DNA from: Halalkalibacter alkalisediminis
Lineage (GTDB): Bacteria; Bacillota; Bacilli; Bacillales; Bacillaceae_D
Length of the DNA stretch: 64,000 nucleotides
Reading direction: 5' to 3'
NCBI RefSeq assembly: GCF_028610705.1
Contig: NZ_JAQQWT010000003.1
Coordinates: 171,412-235,411, forward strand
Positions 25,438 through 33,902 of the stretch are shown here, in pieces; within the stretch, counting starts at the first letter, position 1; each line of letters begins with the position of its first letter. The position numbers and the translations under genes were made by a program. The notes under the pieces were generated by a model, which saw only the letters and a program-made list of their open reading frames with translations, ran no database searches and had not been told where the DNA came from.

Positions 25438-25623
25438 AGTGTTCCTCCAATATCTAGTCCATAAGTTTATTATAGTGAGGTATTTCTTTAAAAGGCAAGA
25501 ACATCGGTGACAATTAATTAACAATCCTAGCTTTTCGAAAAAAGATTATTTTGATAGAATGAGTCAGGTAGTGCTTTTTCATTCAAAAACGCTGCCTTTA
25601 TTATGAAAGGACGGATTTAACAT

Positions 25624-26457
25624 ATGTCAGTTATCGAAGCTATTATATTTGGAATTGTACAAGGTATAACCGAGTTTTTACCGATCTCAAGTACAGCGCA
25701 CATTGTTATTACACAAATTCTTCTTGGCTATTCATTCCCTGGATTTGGTTTCGAAATTTTTCTTCATTTCGCTTCAATTTTAGCAGTTGTGATTTACTTT
25801 AGACAAGATTTAGTCGAAGTAATAAGAGGATTCTTTGGTTACTTTGCCAATCGGTCACGTTATAATCGCACTCAGTTTTTCTTTGGACTATACATTATTG
25901 TCGCAACAGGAATTACTGGTGTACTCGGTATGCTCCTGGAGGACTTTGTAGGGGCATCACTTAAGACACCTCCTTTTATCGCGATTGCCTTAGCTGTCAC
26001 TGGTTTTTTCCTTATCGTTATTGAACGATTTGTCCGTTATGGAAATCGTACAGAAAGAGATATGACATTTCGTGATTCGATTATCGTTGGTCTAGGTCAA
26101 ACACTAGCTGTTATTCCTGGTATTTCTAGATCCGGCGCTACCCTTATTACAGCTTTATTTGCCGGATTAAGTCGCGATACAGCGGTTCGCTATTCTTTCT
26201 TACTATCCATTCCTGTTATTCTTGGATCAAGTGTATTAGCTATCGGCGATTTTAGGGATGGTGCTATGGTATCAGAAGTTGGAGTAATTGCTTTAATCGT
26301 TTCGTTTATCGTAACCTTCATTTTTTCTTGGCTAGGTATTGTTTGGCTAATTGATTTTCTGAAGAAAAGTAAGCTCGTATACTTCGCGATCTACTGCTTC
26401 GCTGCAGCAATCTTTGTCTACTTCTTCTTAGACAATAGTATGATTATTGAATTATAA
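25624..26457 (+). CDS. uppP: Undecaprenyl-diphosphatase UppP (BacA)
   Basis: 277 residues, polytopic. Both catalytic signatures are present: GITEFLPISSTAHIVI near residue 15-30 and VIPGISRSGATLITALFAG (about 160-180), with the conserved Glu and Ser/Arg residues. It recycles undecaprenyl pyrophosphate to the carrier phosphate for cell-wall synthesis and gives bacitracin resistance. GAAAGGA precedes the ATG. A hairpin follows between it and the convergent transporter gene. Confidence 0.95.
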   Translation: MSVIEAIIFGIVQGITEFLPISSTAHIVITQILLGYSFPGFGFEIFLHFASILAVVIYFRQDLVEVIRGFFGYFANRSRYNRTQFFFGLYIIVATGITGVLGMLLEDFVGASLKTPPFIAIALAVTGFFLIVIERFVRYGNRTERDMTFRDSIIVGLGQTLAVIPGISRSGATLITALFAGLSRDTAVRYSFLLSIPVILGSSVLAIGDFRDGAMVSEVGVIALIVSFIVTFIFSWLGIVWLIDFLKKSKLVYFAIYCFAAAIFVYFFLDNSMIIEL

Positions 26458-26463
26458 GGTTTA

Positions 26464-26497
26464 GAGCCAGAGATCCACTATATGGATTTCTGGCTCC
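26464..26497. terminator. Shared terminator-like hairpin between uppP and the AEC gene
   Basis: GAGCCAGAGATCCA pairs with TGGATTTCTGGCTC (one G:T). T tracts are short on both sides. Confidence 0.65.
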
Positions 26498-26499
26498 TT

Positions 26500-27435
26500 T
26501 CATCTAATCAGTAATATGAAGGCATACAAAACAGGAATTGTGAGCACACATAAAATAGTCGTAGTAGCCACGATTACTGAAGAAAAGGTGACATCTCCCC
26601 CGTATTTTTGAGCAAACATTGGAACAGTAGGGGCTGATGGAGTAGCCGTTACTAATAGTGCAACTCCAATAACGGTTGTAGAAACTGGGAGCCAAAGAAA
26701 GGGAGCTAACATCAAAGGAATCAACAGTAACTTAGCACCAGTAGCATACCAAATATATTTATTTTTCATAAGTTGCTTAAATTCTTTAAAGTTGATGGCC
26801 GCTAGCAAACTCCCAATTAATATCATAGATAATGGCAAAGTCATCGTCCCGATATCAATTAGGACACTAGAGAAAAGAGGTGGCCAATGAAAAGGAAGGA
26901 CCATCACGATAAACCCAATCGATGTGGCTAATACACCTGGGTTTAAAACGAGCTGTTTCCAAGTCACCTTCTGCCCCACTCGTGCCACGACATAAATGAT
27001 ATAAGTCCATACATAAAACAGAAAAAAAATCATAAAAAAAGCTGTATACAATACCCCAATTTCACCAAATAGAAGAAAAGCAATTGCATACCCCATAAAT
27101 CCTTGATTGCCGAAAATGATCGCTGCCTCATAAACACCTTCGCGCTCTGTATCTAAATTGGCCTTCTTTCTCATCCAATAGCCTATCAATGATGCCATTA
27201 ATAGTGCAAAAATCGAGAGTCCTAACAACCATGAGATATCCACTAATAAAGACATAGAAAAAGTTACATCCATCGAGTAAATAATTAAACAAGGCAGAGT
27301 AATATATAAAATGACTTGAGTAAGCACAAAGTTTGTCTCTTTTGGTAAAATACTTTTTCTTCTCATCACAAAGCCAATTAAAGCAATGACTAATAAAACT
27401 AGCATTTCTTGTATCAAACCAAGAACAGCACTCAT
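26500..27435 (-). CDS. AEC family transporter (auxin efflux carrier type)
   Basis: 311 residues with about ten membrane helices. The family shows in LVIALIGFVMRRKSILPKET at the N-terminus, the crossover region IIFGNQGFMGYAIAFLLFG and the second-half TATPSAPTVPMFAQKYGGD. Bacterial AEC proteins export or exchange malate, malonate or related acids; the substrate cannot be read from the sequence. ATG at 27435 follows AGGGG by six bases. Confidence 0.88.
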   Translation of the reverse strand: MSAVLGLIQEMLVLLVIALIGFVMRRKSILPKETNFVLTQVILYITLPCLIIYSMDVTFSMSLLVDISWLLGLSIFALLMASLIGYWMRKKANLDTEREGVYEAAIIFGNQGFMGYAIAFLLFGEIGVLYTAFFMIFFLFYVWTYIIYVVARVGQKVTWKQLVLNPGVLATSIGFIVMVLPFHWPPLFSSVLIDIGTMTLPLSMILIGSLLAAINFKEFKQLMKNKYIWYATGAKLLLIPLMLAPFLWLPVSTTVIGVALLVTATPSAPTVPMFAQKYGGDVTFSSVIVATTTILCVLTIPVLYAFILLIR

Positions 27436-27489
27436 CACATTCCCCTAACTACAAGAGGTTCTCTCGTCTACCTCTTGACTGAAGTCGAT

Positions 27490-27710
27490 CTATTTCATCT
27501 GTTCTGCTAATTGTTCCATAAAATCCAACACTTTTTGATCAATTAAACCAACATCAAGAACCCATTCATCAAAATTCTCAATTAAATCGAACCAACTTCT
27601 AAAAATTTGGATGCTACTGCCACTCCAAGCTCCGCCGTACTTGGATCAAATCCGACGATTGAAAATGTATGGACAAGATCACTTGAGAGTTTTGTGTTGG
27701 TTTTCTTCAC
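27490..27710 (-). pseudogene. DUF1028 family gene with a large internal deletion
   Basis: From GTG 27710 (AAAGGGTGA upstream) the minus strand encodes [20 protein letters not shown] and [20 protein letters not shown], the unmistakable N-terminus of DUF1028 (Ntn-hydrolase-like) proteins, then a stop. In another frame it continues [20 protein letters not shown]...LAEQMK to a TAG at 27490, which looks like the family's C-terminus. About 200 central residues are missing. Confidence 0.8.
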
Positions 27711-27823
27711 AAGAAGTCACCCTTTTCTTTTTTTTGTAAATTATACCATGATAAACCCATTCATGAAGGTGATTCATAACGTTACTTCTACTTAGCCAAG
27801 AACCATTTTAATGTATTCTTTAA

Positions 27824-27857
27824 GAAAAAAAGTTACGCAAGCAGAGCCTACGTAACC
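27824..27857 (-). terminator. Terminator of the NAD(P)-binding protein gene
   Basis: GTTACG/CGTAAC outer stem with an inner GGC pairing, followed on the minus strand by TTTTTTTC. Confidence 0.65.
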
Positions 27858-27863
27858 TTAATC

Positions 27864-28502
27864 TTATAATTGGCGTAGCGATTCCTCGATAGGGGCTTTG
27901 CCATTTAGTATTTCGAATGTTTTTCCAAACGTATTTTCTAAGTTCACTACTTTTGCTAGCACGATTGCTACATCTTCTCGTGTAATTGTAGCATCACGTA
28001 CTTGTATTTCTTCTTCTAACTTAATATACTTTTGCGCTGCATCATTTGTTAAACTGCCAGGTCGAACAATTGTATAAGTAAGGGAGGATCTTATCAAATG
28101 GTCATCAGCCAATTTCTTTGCAACGAGATAGTGCTTGATCCGTTCACTTTTGTCTGGATCAACCGTTCCCATAGAACTAAGCATGATAAACCTTTTTACC
28201 CCAAGTCTTTCAGCTATGTCTACTGCTTTGATCGCTCCCCAGAGATCAATTAGAATCGTCTTATCTGCTCCTGTATGCCCTCCAGAACCAGCCGCAAAAA
28301 TAACGGCATCCACCTCTTTAAAAGCATGATCAAAACTTGACTCTAAATCAGCTACAACCGTATCATCTGCGCCTAAATTCCTTACCTCATTAGCTTGTGC
28401 AGACTCTCGAATCATCGCTACTACTTGATGTCCCTCTTCCTTTAATTTAGCGAGTGTGTGTCTCGCTACTTGCCCATTTGCGCCAATTACAAGTACCTTC
28501 AC
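27864..28502 (-). CDS. NAD(P)-binding SDR-like protein (YhfK group)
   Basis: 212 residues. Rossmann motif VIGANGQVARHTLAKL at the N-terminus, acidic/charged loop VVADLES, AVIFAAGSGG, and FIMLSSMG followed by HYLVAKKLADDHLIRSSLTY with the Lys used by atypical SDRs. The size and pattern match B. subtilis YhfK, a putative epimerase/NADP-binding oxidoreductase. GTG start with AGGAG seven bases upstream. Substrate unknown. Confidence 0.88.
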   Translation of the reverse strand: MKVLVIGANGQVARHTLAKLKEEGHQVVAMIRESAQANEVRNLGADDTVVADLESSFDHAFKEVDAVIFAAGSGGHTGADKTILIDLWGAIKAVDIAERLGVKRFIMLSSMGTVDPDKSERIKHYLVAKKLADDHLIRSSLTYTIVRPGSLTNDAAQKYIKLEEEIQVRDATITREDVAIVLAKVVNLENTFGKTFEILNGKAPIEESLRQL

Positions 28503-28562
28503 AAAATCACTCCTTCAATTAAACTTCTTCCTTCCTTATTCTGGAGTAAATTCTTAATGAAT

Positions 28563-29513
28563 TCAATGAATCTGCCTGACAAATTGATCAAATGATGAAG
28601 TAAGGGCGTTTTGATCTAAATCGCTTCCAATTAAAATCATACATGTTTCTGAGTTGGATTCAAGTGGAATGAGCTGTAATTGGCCAGATGCATATTGAAA
28701 GGAATACAGAGTGTCATCTTCCTGAAAACGAACATACCCTTTGGCTCTTACTAAGGACTGTTCTTGACCATTTAACCAACTTTTAAATTTCCCTTTAGAG
28801 ACAGCTTCAAACCCTGAAATTTTCAATGCCTGAAACGGATGGGAGTGATGATGGTGGTGGTGTGTGTTTTCCTTTAAATTTATCGTTTCAGTTTGAAACC
28901 GTTTAGCGAACAGTACCTCTGTTGCTACATCTCCAAAAGTGGAAAAAGCAATAGGAGCATCTTTCCTTTTAATGTCTTCTACTTTAGCTATTACTTTTTT
29001 CATTTTTTTATCATCTAATAGATCCATTTTGTTCATAATAATCAGCGTACTGGATGTTACTTGTTGTTTTAACATGACTCTAATTTCTTTAGAGCTTTGA
29101 AAGATACTTTGGTATTCTAAGTACCTGCTAGCGTCTACTAGACCAATAACAGATTGAATATCGACTTGATCAATTAAGTCTGGATGAGTAAGTGCTTCAA
29201 CAATTTCCCTTGGATTAGCAATTCCCGTTCCTTCAATTAATAAAACATCCACGTCTTGTCTCATGTTTAATAATTGCACAAGTTCCGATTTCATATCATC
29301 TTGGATCGTACAACAAATACAACCGTTAAGCATTTCAATCATCGATTCATCTTCAAACAATTCTTTCTCTACATTTTCAGAACCAAGTTCATTTAAAATT
29401 AATGCAGGATTTTTCCCTAGGCCTTTTTCATGAGTAAGCATTCTTTTGAGAACCGTTGTTTTCCCACTCCCGAGAAAACCCGTAAGGATAAAAACTGGTA
29501 TTCTATTATTCAT
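28563..29513 (-). CDS. COG0523-type GTPase, putative metal chaperone (CobW/YciC/YjiA family)
   Basis: 316 residues. GTPase motifs: Walker A GFLGSGKTT, EGTGIANP, MNKMDLLD. The family's metal motif GCICC is present (about 63-67), and a His-rich segment (THHHHHHSHPF, about 215-225) follows, typical of proteins that handle zinc or similar metals. A C-terminal CobW domain completes it. GGGGGA precedes the ATG. Upstream I looked for a Zur box and found no convincing one. The nearby YcgR/YcgQ-like pair also carries Cys motifs, so a metal-related neighbourhood is plausible. Confidence 0.9.
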   Translation of the reverse strand: MNNRIPVFILTGFLGSGKTTVLKRMLTHEKGLGKNPALILNELGSENVEKELFEDESMIEMLNGCICCTIQDDMKSELVQLLNMRQDVDVLLIEGTGIANPREIVEALTHPDLIDQVDIQSVIGLVDASRYLEYQSIFQSSKEIRVMLKQQVTSSTLIIMNKMDLLDDKKMKKVIAKVEDIKRKDAPIAFSTFGDVATEVLFAKRFQTETINLKENTHHHHHHSHPFQALKISGFEAVSKGKFKSWLNGQEQSLVRAKGYVRFQEDDTLYSFQYASGQLQLIPLESNSETCMILIGSDLDQNALTSSFDQFVRQIH

Positions 29514-29815
29514 TTCCGCTTCCCCCTTACTTTTTAAAATAGCACATCTATTACTCTATTTACAAATAGGAATAATTCTTATTTATTATACATATGTATC
29601 CATTATCTTTCTTTAGACTACGATTTCTCTGATATAAAATATGGATCAAGAGCAGTGTGATCCTGTACTCATTTCCGAACACCTGTCCATAATTTCGTAC
29701 ACTTAATAGAATCAAAAAGCACACCCTTATCAGTTTTGATAGGATGTGCCTTCTCTTGATGATCATCTATGAAATGGCTTTAAAAAACAATTAGCTCTCA
29801 ATAACAAGTTCTTAA
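29514..29815 (-). other. Intergenic region with terminator of the UPF0316 gene
   Basis: GCACACCCTTATCA (29719-29732) pairs with TGATAGGATGTGC (29737-29749); the minus strand continues TTTTT, so it terminates the UPF0316 transcript. The remaining sequence is AT-rich and probably holds the GTPase promoter. The open frame across it has no ribosome site. Confidence 0.65.
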
Positions 29816-30382
29816 CTAAGAGACATTCTTCTTGTTTTTCAAAAACTTTTCTTTCCGTTTTTTCATAGCTTTTGTAATATATCCACCCTTAAAATTACGA
29901 GGTTCGTATGAAACAATGAATGCGCTAGGTTCATAATCGCTGACAATCTTGATAAACTCTTGTTCTCGATCTCGCCTTGCCGTACAATCTAAACGAAAAC
30001 GTCTTGCCTCATTCATCCCTTCCACTTCAGCCGTTGATACACTAAAACCTACTTCGCGAAGTCTCTCGGTTAATGGCTCATTTTTATTCATTATATTCAC
30101 TTCAATTGTAACGTACCCAATTGCCAGTTTTTGCTCAATGATTTGACCTATATATAAACCTACCCCAAAACCAATTGCATAGGCTGCCATATTTAAATAG
30201 TTGGATAAATCACTAAAGACAATCGCAATTGCCACAACATAAATGACTCCTTCAAGCGTACCGAGTGCTGATGCTTTCCCTTTCATCCCTTTTACCATAG
30301 TAATCGTACGTAGCGTTAGGACAGGTACATATATGAGTTGAGCAACAAAAATAATTAAAGCTTGAAGCACATTCAACACCAA
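29816..30382 (-). CDS. UPF0316 membrane protein (YebE-like, DUF2179)
   Basis: 188 residues. Three membrane helices occupy about 1-85 ([20 protein letters not shown] between the first two; [20 protein letters not shown]), then a soluble DUF2179-like domain (about 95-170) with [10 protein letters not shown] and a basic tail. Same layout and length as B. subtilis YebE. Function unknown; DUF2179 domains are thought to bind small ligands. Start codon uncertain (TTG 30382, GTG 30379 or TTG 30376), with no strong ribosome site. Confidence 0.85.
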   Translation of the reverse strand: MVLNVLQALIIFVAQLIYVPVLTLRTITMVKGMKGKASALGTLEGVIYVVAIAIVFSDLSNYLNMAAYAIGFGVGLYIGQIIEQKLAIGYVTIEVNIMNKNEPLTERLREVGFSVSTAEVEGMNEARRFRLDCTARRDREQEFIKIVSDYEPSAFIVSYEPRNFKGGYITKAMKKRKEKFLKNKKNVS

Positions 30383-30573
30383 CTTTCAATCTAAGATAAC
30401 TATCGTAGTGTAACAGGAATGACGCACTGAAGCTAGCCTATTTTTCTAAAGGATATTTGAAATTATGCCAAACATTTCAATTGTTTTACACAATGGTTCT
30501 TCACACTTTCCACACATGATTTATGTTAAAATGGCGGAAGGACTATTTTGATAGATTAGATAAGGAGAATATG

Positions 30574-31611
30574 ATGGTGAAATTCAAACAATTTTTCCTG
30601 TCTTTTGGAAAAGATTTTTTAGGTTTTATATTGTTGTTGTTTTTCTTAGTATTGTTTTTTAATATTGAGTCTTTTAAAAACGAACGAGCAGGTTTTACGG
30701 TTCCCGATTCATGGTTAAATGTAAACACCATTTTTCTTGGAATTGTAATTGAAGCTGTTCCTTTCATTCTATTAGGTGTATTCGTTTCAGCGCTTATACA
30801 AATTTACGTGAAAGAAGATTTCATTCAGCGGTTTCTACCAAAAAATGCTTATGCAGCCCTTCTACCAGCTGCGATTTTAGGTGCTATTTTTCCCATTTGT
30901 GAATGTGCCATTGTTCCGATTGTCCGTCGTCTTATAAAAAAAGGAATGCCCTTGCATGTTGGAGTCGTCTTTCTCGTTGCAGCTCCGATCTTAAACCCTG
31001 TTGTTGCGGCCTCGACCTTTTTTGCTTTCCGAACTGATTTAACTGTATTATATGCGCGAATGGGACTGGCCTTTGTTCTTTCGATTTTGATTGGGGGAGT
31101 TTTGTACCTTGTCTTTAAAAATCGTGATCAGTTAAAATGGACAAAAGAAGAGTTAGTTGGTCGCCAAGTGGTTCTAGAGACAAATACCCAGCCTAGAAAA
31201 ATGAACCGACTTAAACAAACCCTTTATCATGCTGCAGATGAATTCTTTTTAATGGGGAAATTTTTAATATTGGGTGCTTTTATTGCTGCCCTCTTTCAAA
31301 CATTCCTCGATCGTAGTCTCTTACAAGCAATCGGCAGTAATGAGTGGAGTTCAACCGCCGTCATGATGGCTTTTGCATTCTTGCTTTCTCTTTGTTCCGA
31401 AGCAGATGCTTTTGTTGCCGCATCATTTGGCAGTACCTTCACAACAGGTTCCTTAATCGCTTTCTTAGTTTATGGGCCTATGCTCGATTTAAAAAATACG
31501 ATTATGCTATTTGCTTTCTTTAAAGCTAGATTTGTCCTAGTCTTTATGGCCGTCGTAACAGCAGTTGTCTTTATCGCTGTTGTGATGTTGCAGTTATTAG
31601 CGATTGTTTAA
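30574..31611 (+). CDS. YcgR-like permease (DUF318 / YraQ family)
   Basis: The ATG at 30574 follows AAGGAG by six bases; 345 residues. Eight or more membrane helices. The family motif region GAIFPICECAIVPIVRRLIK and the matching second-half CSEADAFVAASFGSTF are present, each with a Cys and Glu/Asp inside a membrane segment. This family pairs with the next gene (TIGR03943) as YcgR-YcgQ in B. subtilis. The conserved Cys and acidic residues suggest metal or small-molecule transport, but no substrate is established. Confidence 0.85.
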   Translation: MVKFKQFFLSFGKDFLGFILLLFFLVLFFNIESFKNERAGFTVPDSWLNVNTIFLGIVIEAVPFILLGVFVSALIQIYVKEDFIQRFLPKNAYAALLPAAILGAIFPICECAIVPIVRRLIKKGMPLHVGVVFLVAAPILNPVVAASTFFAFRTDLTVLYARMGLAFVLSILIGGVLYLVFKNRDQLKWTKEELVGRQVVLETNTQPRKMNRLKQTLYHAADEFFLMGKFLILGAFIAALFQTFLDRSLLQAIGSNEWSSTAVMMAFAFLLSLCSEADAFVAASFGSTFTTGSLIAFLVYGPMLDLKNTIMLFAFFKARFVLVFMAVVTAVVFIAVVMLQLLAIV

Positions 31612-31628
31612 TAGAAAGGAGAATGAGA

Positions 31629-32597
31629 ATGGAAAAAAAATCTGATTTAGGCTTTCATGCATATATCCGTGGAATTATCCTTATTGGTTTTGCTTTGCTC
31701 ATGCTTGCTTTTATTATCACCGGAAACATTACGTATTACATTGCACCAACAATGATGCCTTTCGTTTATTTCGCAACGGGCGTCTTCTTATTACTTGGGG
31801 TCATTCAAATCATTCGGAGCACCGCCAAAGGACAAGAAGAAGAGCAGCTTTGTGACTGTGGGACCGATCACAATATCTCTGGTTCACCTGTCACAAAACT
31901 ACTTATCTACTCTATTTTCATTACACCTATTGTTCTTGGTTTTGTATTACCCGATAAGTTGTTAGACAGCTCAGTTGCTGCGAACCGTGGCATTCAATTT
32001 GGCTCAGGAATTAAAACGGATCAGACAAAATCAGCATCACCAAAGGAAAGTTCTTCTACATCCCGTGCTGAAGCTTTCCTTAATGACCCTGATGCTTACT
32101 TTGAAGAGTTAGAAAATGGGTCAGCTCCTGAAGATATAGACGGTGAGCACATAACCGCTGAGGATTACTTCAGTGAAGAAGGTTATAATCAATATTATGA
32201 TGAGCTTACAGAGGAAATCCTTGCTCAAGAGCGCATTATTGTAACAGAAGAAAACTATTTAGATATGATGACCGTCCTTGATTTGCAAATTGACCGTTTT
32301 ATGGGTAAAACCATTGAAATTGTAGGATTTGTTTACCGCGAACCAGAATTTGAGGATGATCAACTTGTTGTGGCTCGTTTTGGTATGACATGCTGTGTCG
32401 CCGATGCCTCTGTTTATGGGACAATGATCTCAACCGAAGATGCAGATCAATTTGAGAATGATACATGGGTACGAGTAACAGGTGTTTTAGATAAAACAGA
32501 CTACCATGATATTCAAATCCCACTCATTCAATTAAGAGAAATTGAAGTTGTTGAGCAACCTGATAGTCCATATGTATTTCCTCGCTTTAGTTTCTAA
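31629..32597 (+). CDS. YcgQ-like permease partner (TIGR03943 / DUF1980)
   Basis: 322 residues from ATG 31629 (AGGAG seven bases upstream; an ATG two codons earlier is too close). Two N-terminal membrane helices (about 12-32 and 40-62), a CDCGTDHN motif (about 75-82), a third helix, an acidic linker, and a C-terminal OB-like domain with MGKTIEIVGFVYREP and MTCCVADASVYG. The paired Cys motifs look like metal sites. The gap to the permease is 17 bases; the two likely form one complex. Confidence 0.85.
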   Translation: MEKKSDLGFHAYIRGIILIGFALLMLAFIITGNITYYIAPTMMPFVYFATGVFLLLGVIQIIRSTAKGQEEEQLCDCGTDHNISGSPVTKLLIYSIFITPIVLGFVLPDKLLDSSVAANRGIQFGSGIKTDQTKSASPKESSSTSRAEAFLNDPDAYFEELENGSAPEDIDGEHITAEDYFSEEGYNQYYDELTEEILAQERIIVTEENYLDMMTVLDLQIDRFMGKTIEIVGFVYREPEFEDDQLVVARFGMTCCVADASVYGTMISTEDADQFENDTWVRVTGVLDKTDYHDIQIPLIQLREIEVVEQPDSPYVFPRFSF

Positions 32598-32604
32598 TTG
32601 TAAA

Positions 32605-32630
32605 GACCAAGCCTATGCTTGGTCTTTTCT
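32605..32630 (+). terminator. Terminator of the YcgR/YcgQ-like operon
   Basis: AAGACCAAGC, four-base loop, GCTTGGTCTT, then TTC-rich tail. Confidence 0.85.
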
Positions 32631-32635
32631 TCTAT

Positions 32636-33745
32636 TTATTCTCCTGTAAACGTCAAATCAATTACCACGATCTCTGACCGACTACCTAAGCGAATAGGCG
32701 GTCCCCAAAATCCAAACCCTGAAGAAACAAATGCATGTAGTTGGTCTTTCTTCTTATATCCCCAGTCCAACTCATACATGCGTTTTGTAATAAGATGATT
32801 TGGGGCCATCTGCCCTCGATGAGTGTGTCCAGAAACAATTATATCCACTTGGTTTGTCATGGCCTCCTCTAGTTGATAAGGTTGATGGTCCATCATAATA
32901 ATCGGTAGTTCATCGTTCAATTCCTTCACCAATTCTTTAATCGTTTTTCTTCTTTTATCCGTTTTGTCTTTGCGACCAACTAAATAGCACATTCCTTCTA
33001 TATTAATGATCTCGTCCTGTAAAATTCTGATGTCAATCTCGTTCATAATCTTAGTGAACCAAGGAATCTGACCACCATAGTATTCATGGTTGCCTAAAAC
33101 ACCATATACCCCTAATGGAGCTGTTAATTCTCTCATCTTATCGTCCATCTTTTTTTTTATAAATGGCTTTGGGTTATCGTCAATAATATCGCCTGGTAAT
33201 AAAATAAGATCTGGCCTTAATCCGTTTACGAGTGTCACCAACCGGTTCAGATGTGCTTTACCAGAGAGAGTACCAAAGTGCATATCTGAAGCAACAACTA
33301 TTTTCATCATTTTTTGTTTAGATACTTTCTTCGGAATTTCAATTTGATACCGTCTAATTACTGGACTATACGCATTAAAGAGACCATAAGCAAAAATAAA
33401 AATAAACACAAGAACTGTGACCCAACCAGTTCCTATAATGCTCATTTCACGGTCTACTCCGATCATGCCCATCAGCCATACCGCTAGATTAGCTATTGGC
33501 AATAATAAGAGTGCATATTGCATAACCGCGAACCAACAGGAGCCAATTAATTTCAAAAAAGACATCTCAATAAACCGAGATAAAATATAAGAATATCCCA
33601 AAGCAATGATAACGAGCGTATAAACAAATAAGTTGATGGTGAAAAAGTGCTGTAACCAAACCCAGCCATTCCATCCAATATAAAATAATAGACCGTTGTA
33701 AATGAATATAAACAATAGACTTGATATAATAATGCGAACGTTCAC
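32636..33745 (-). CDS. Membrane-anchored metallophosphoesterase
   Basis: 369 residues. Four N-terminal membrane helices (to about residue 125) precede a calcineurin-like domain with the full metal set: ASDMHFG, PGDIIDD, LGNHEYYGG, MMDHQPY and SGHTHRGQ. The family includes YkuE/YaeI-type phosphodiesterases acting on lipids or nucleotides at the membrane. GTG start with AAGGGAG upstream. Substrate unknown; no operon partner. Confidence 0.9.
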   Translation of the reverse strand: MNVRIIISSLLFIFIYNGLLFYIGWNGWVWLQHFFTINLFVYTLVIIALGYSYILSRFIEMSFLKLIGSCWFAVMQYALLLLPIANLAVWLMGMIGVDREMSIIGTGWVTVLVFIFIFAYGLFNAYSPVIRRYQIEIPKKVSKQKMMKIVVASDMHFGTLSGKAHLNRLVTLVNGLRPDLILLPGDIIDDNPKPFIKKKMDDKMRELTAPLGVYGVLGNHEYYGGQIPWFTKIMNEIDIRILQDEIINIEGMCYLVGRKDKTDKRRKTIKELVKELNDELPIIMMDHQPYQLEEAMTNQVDIIVSGHTHRGQMAPNHLITKRMYELDWGYKKKDQLHAFVSSGFGFWGPPIRLGSRSEIVVIDLTFTGE

Positions 33746-33824
33746 ACTGGCAACTCCCTTAATAGTAATAGTGAATCTACTATATCACAGCATCATTTAT
33801 TTCAATAACAACCTGCTTAAAGTA

Positions 33825-33852
33825 TTAAAAAAGCGCTGAGTTCTCTCAGCGC
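33825..33852 (-). terminator. Terminator of the cstA operon
   Basis: GCGCTGAG/CTCAGCGC perfect stem, four-base loop, TTTTTT on the minus strand. Confidence 0.9.
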
Positions 33853-33902
33853 AATGTTGACGTCTAGTCATATCAACCCATTACCTGTAAAAAGAATAAT
33901 TT

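Noticed and set aside
29514-29590. Zur box ahead of the COG0523 GTPase gene
   Set aside because: AAGAATTATTCC is only partly palindromic and lacks the TCGTAAT/ATTACGA core.
29560-29766. 68-codon minus-strand open frame
   Set aside because: Covers the terminator of the UPF0316 gene and has no ribosome site.
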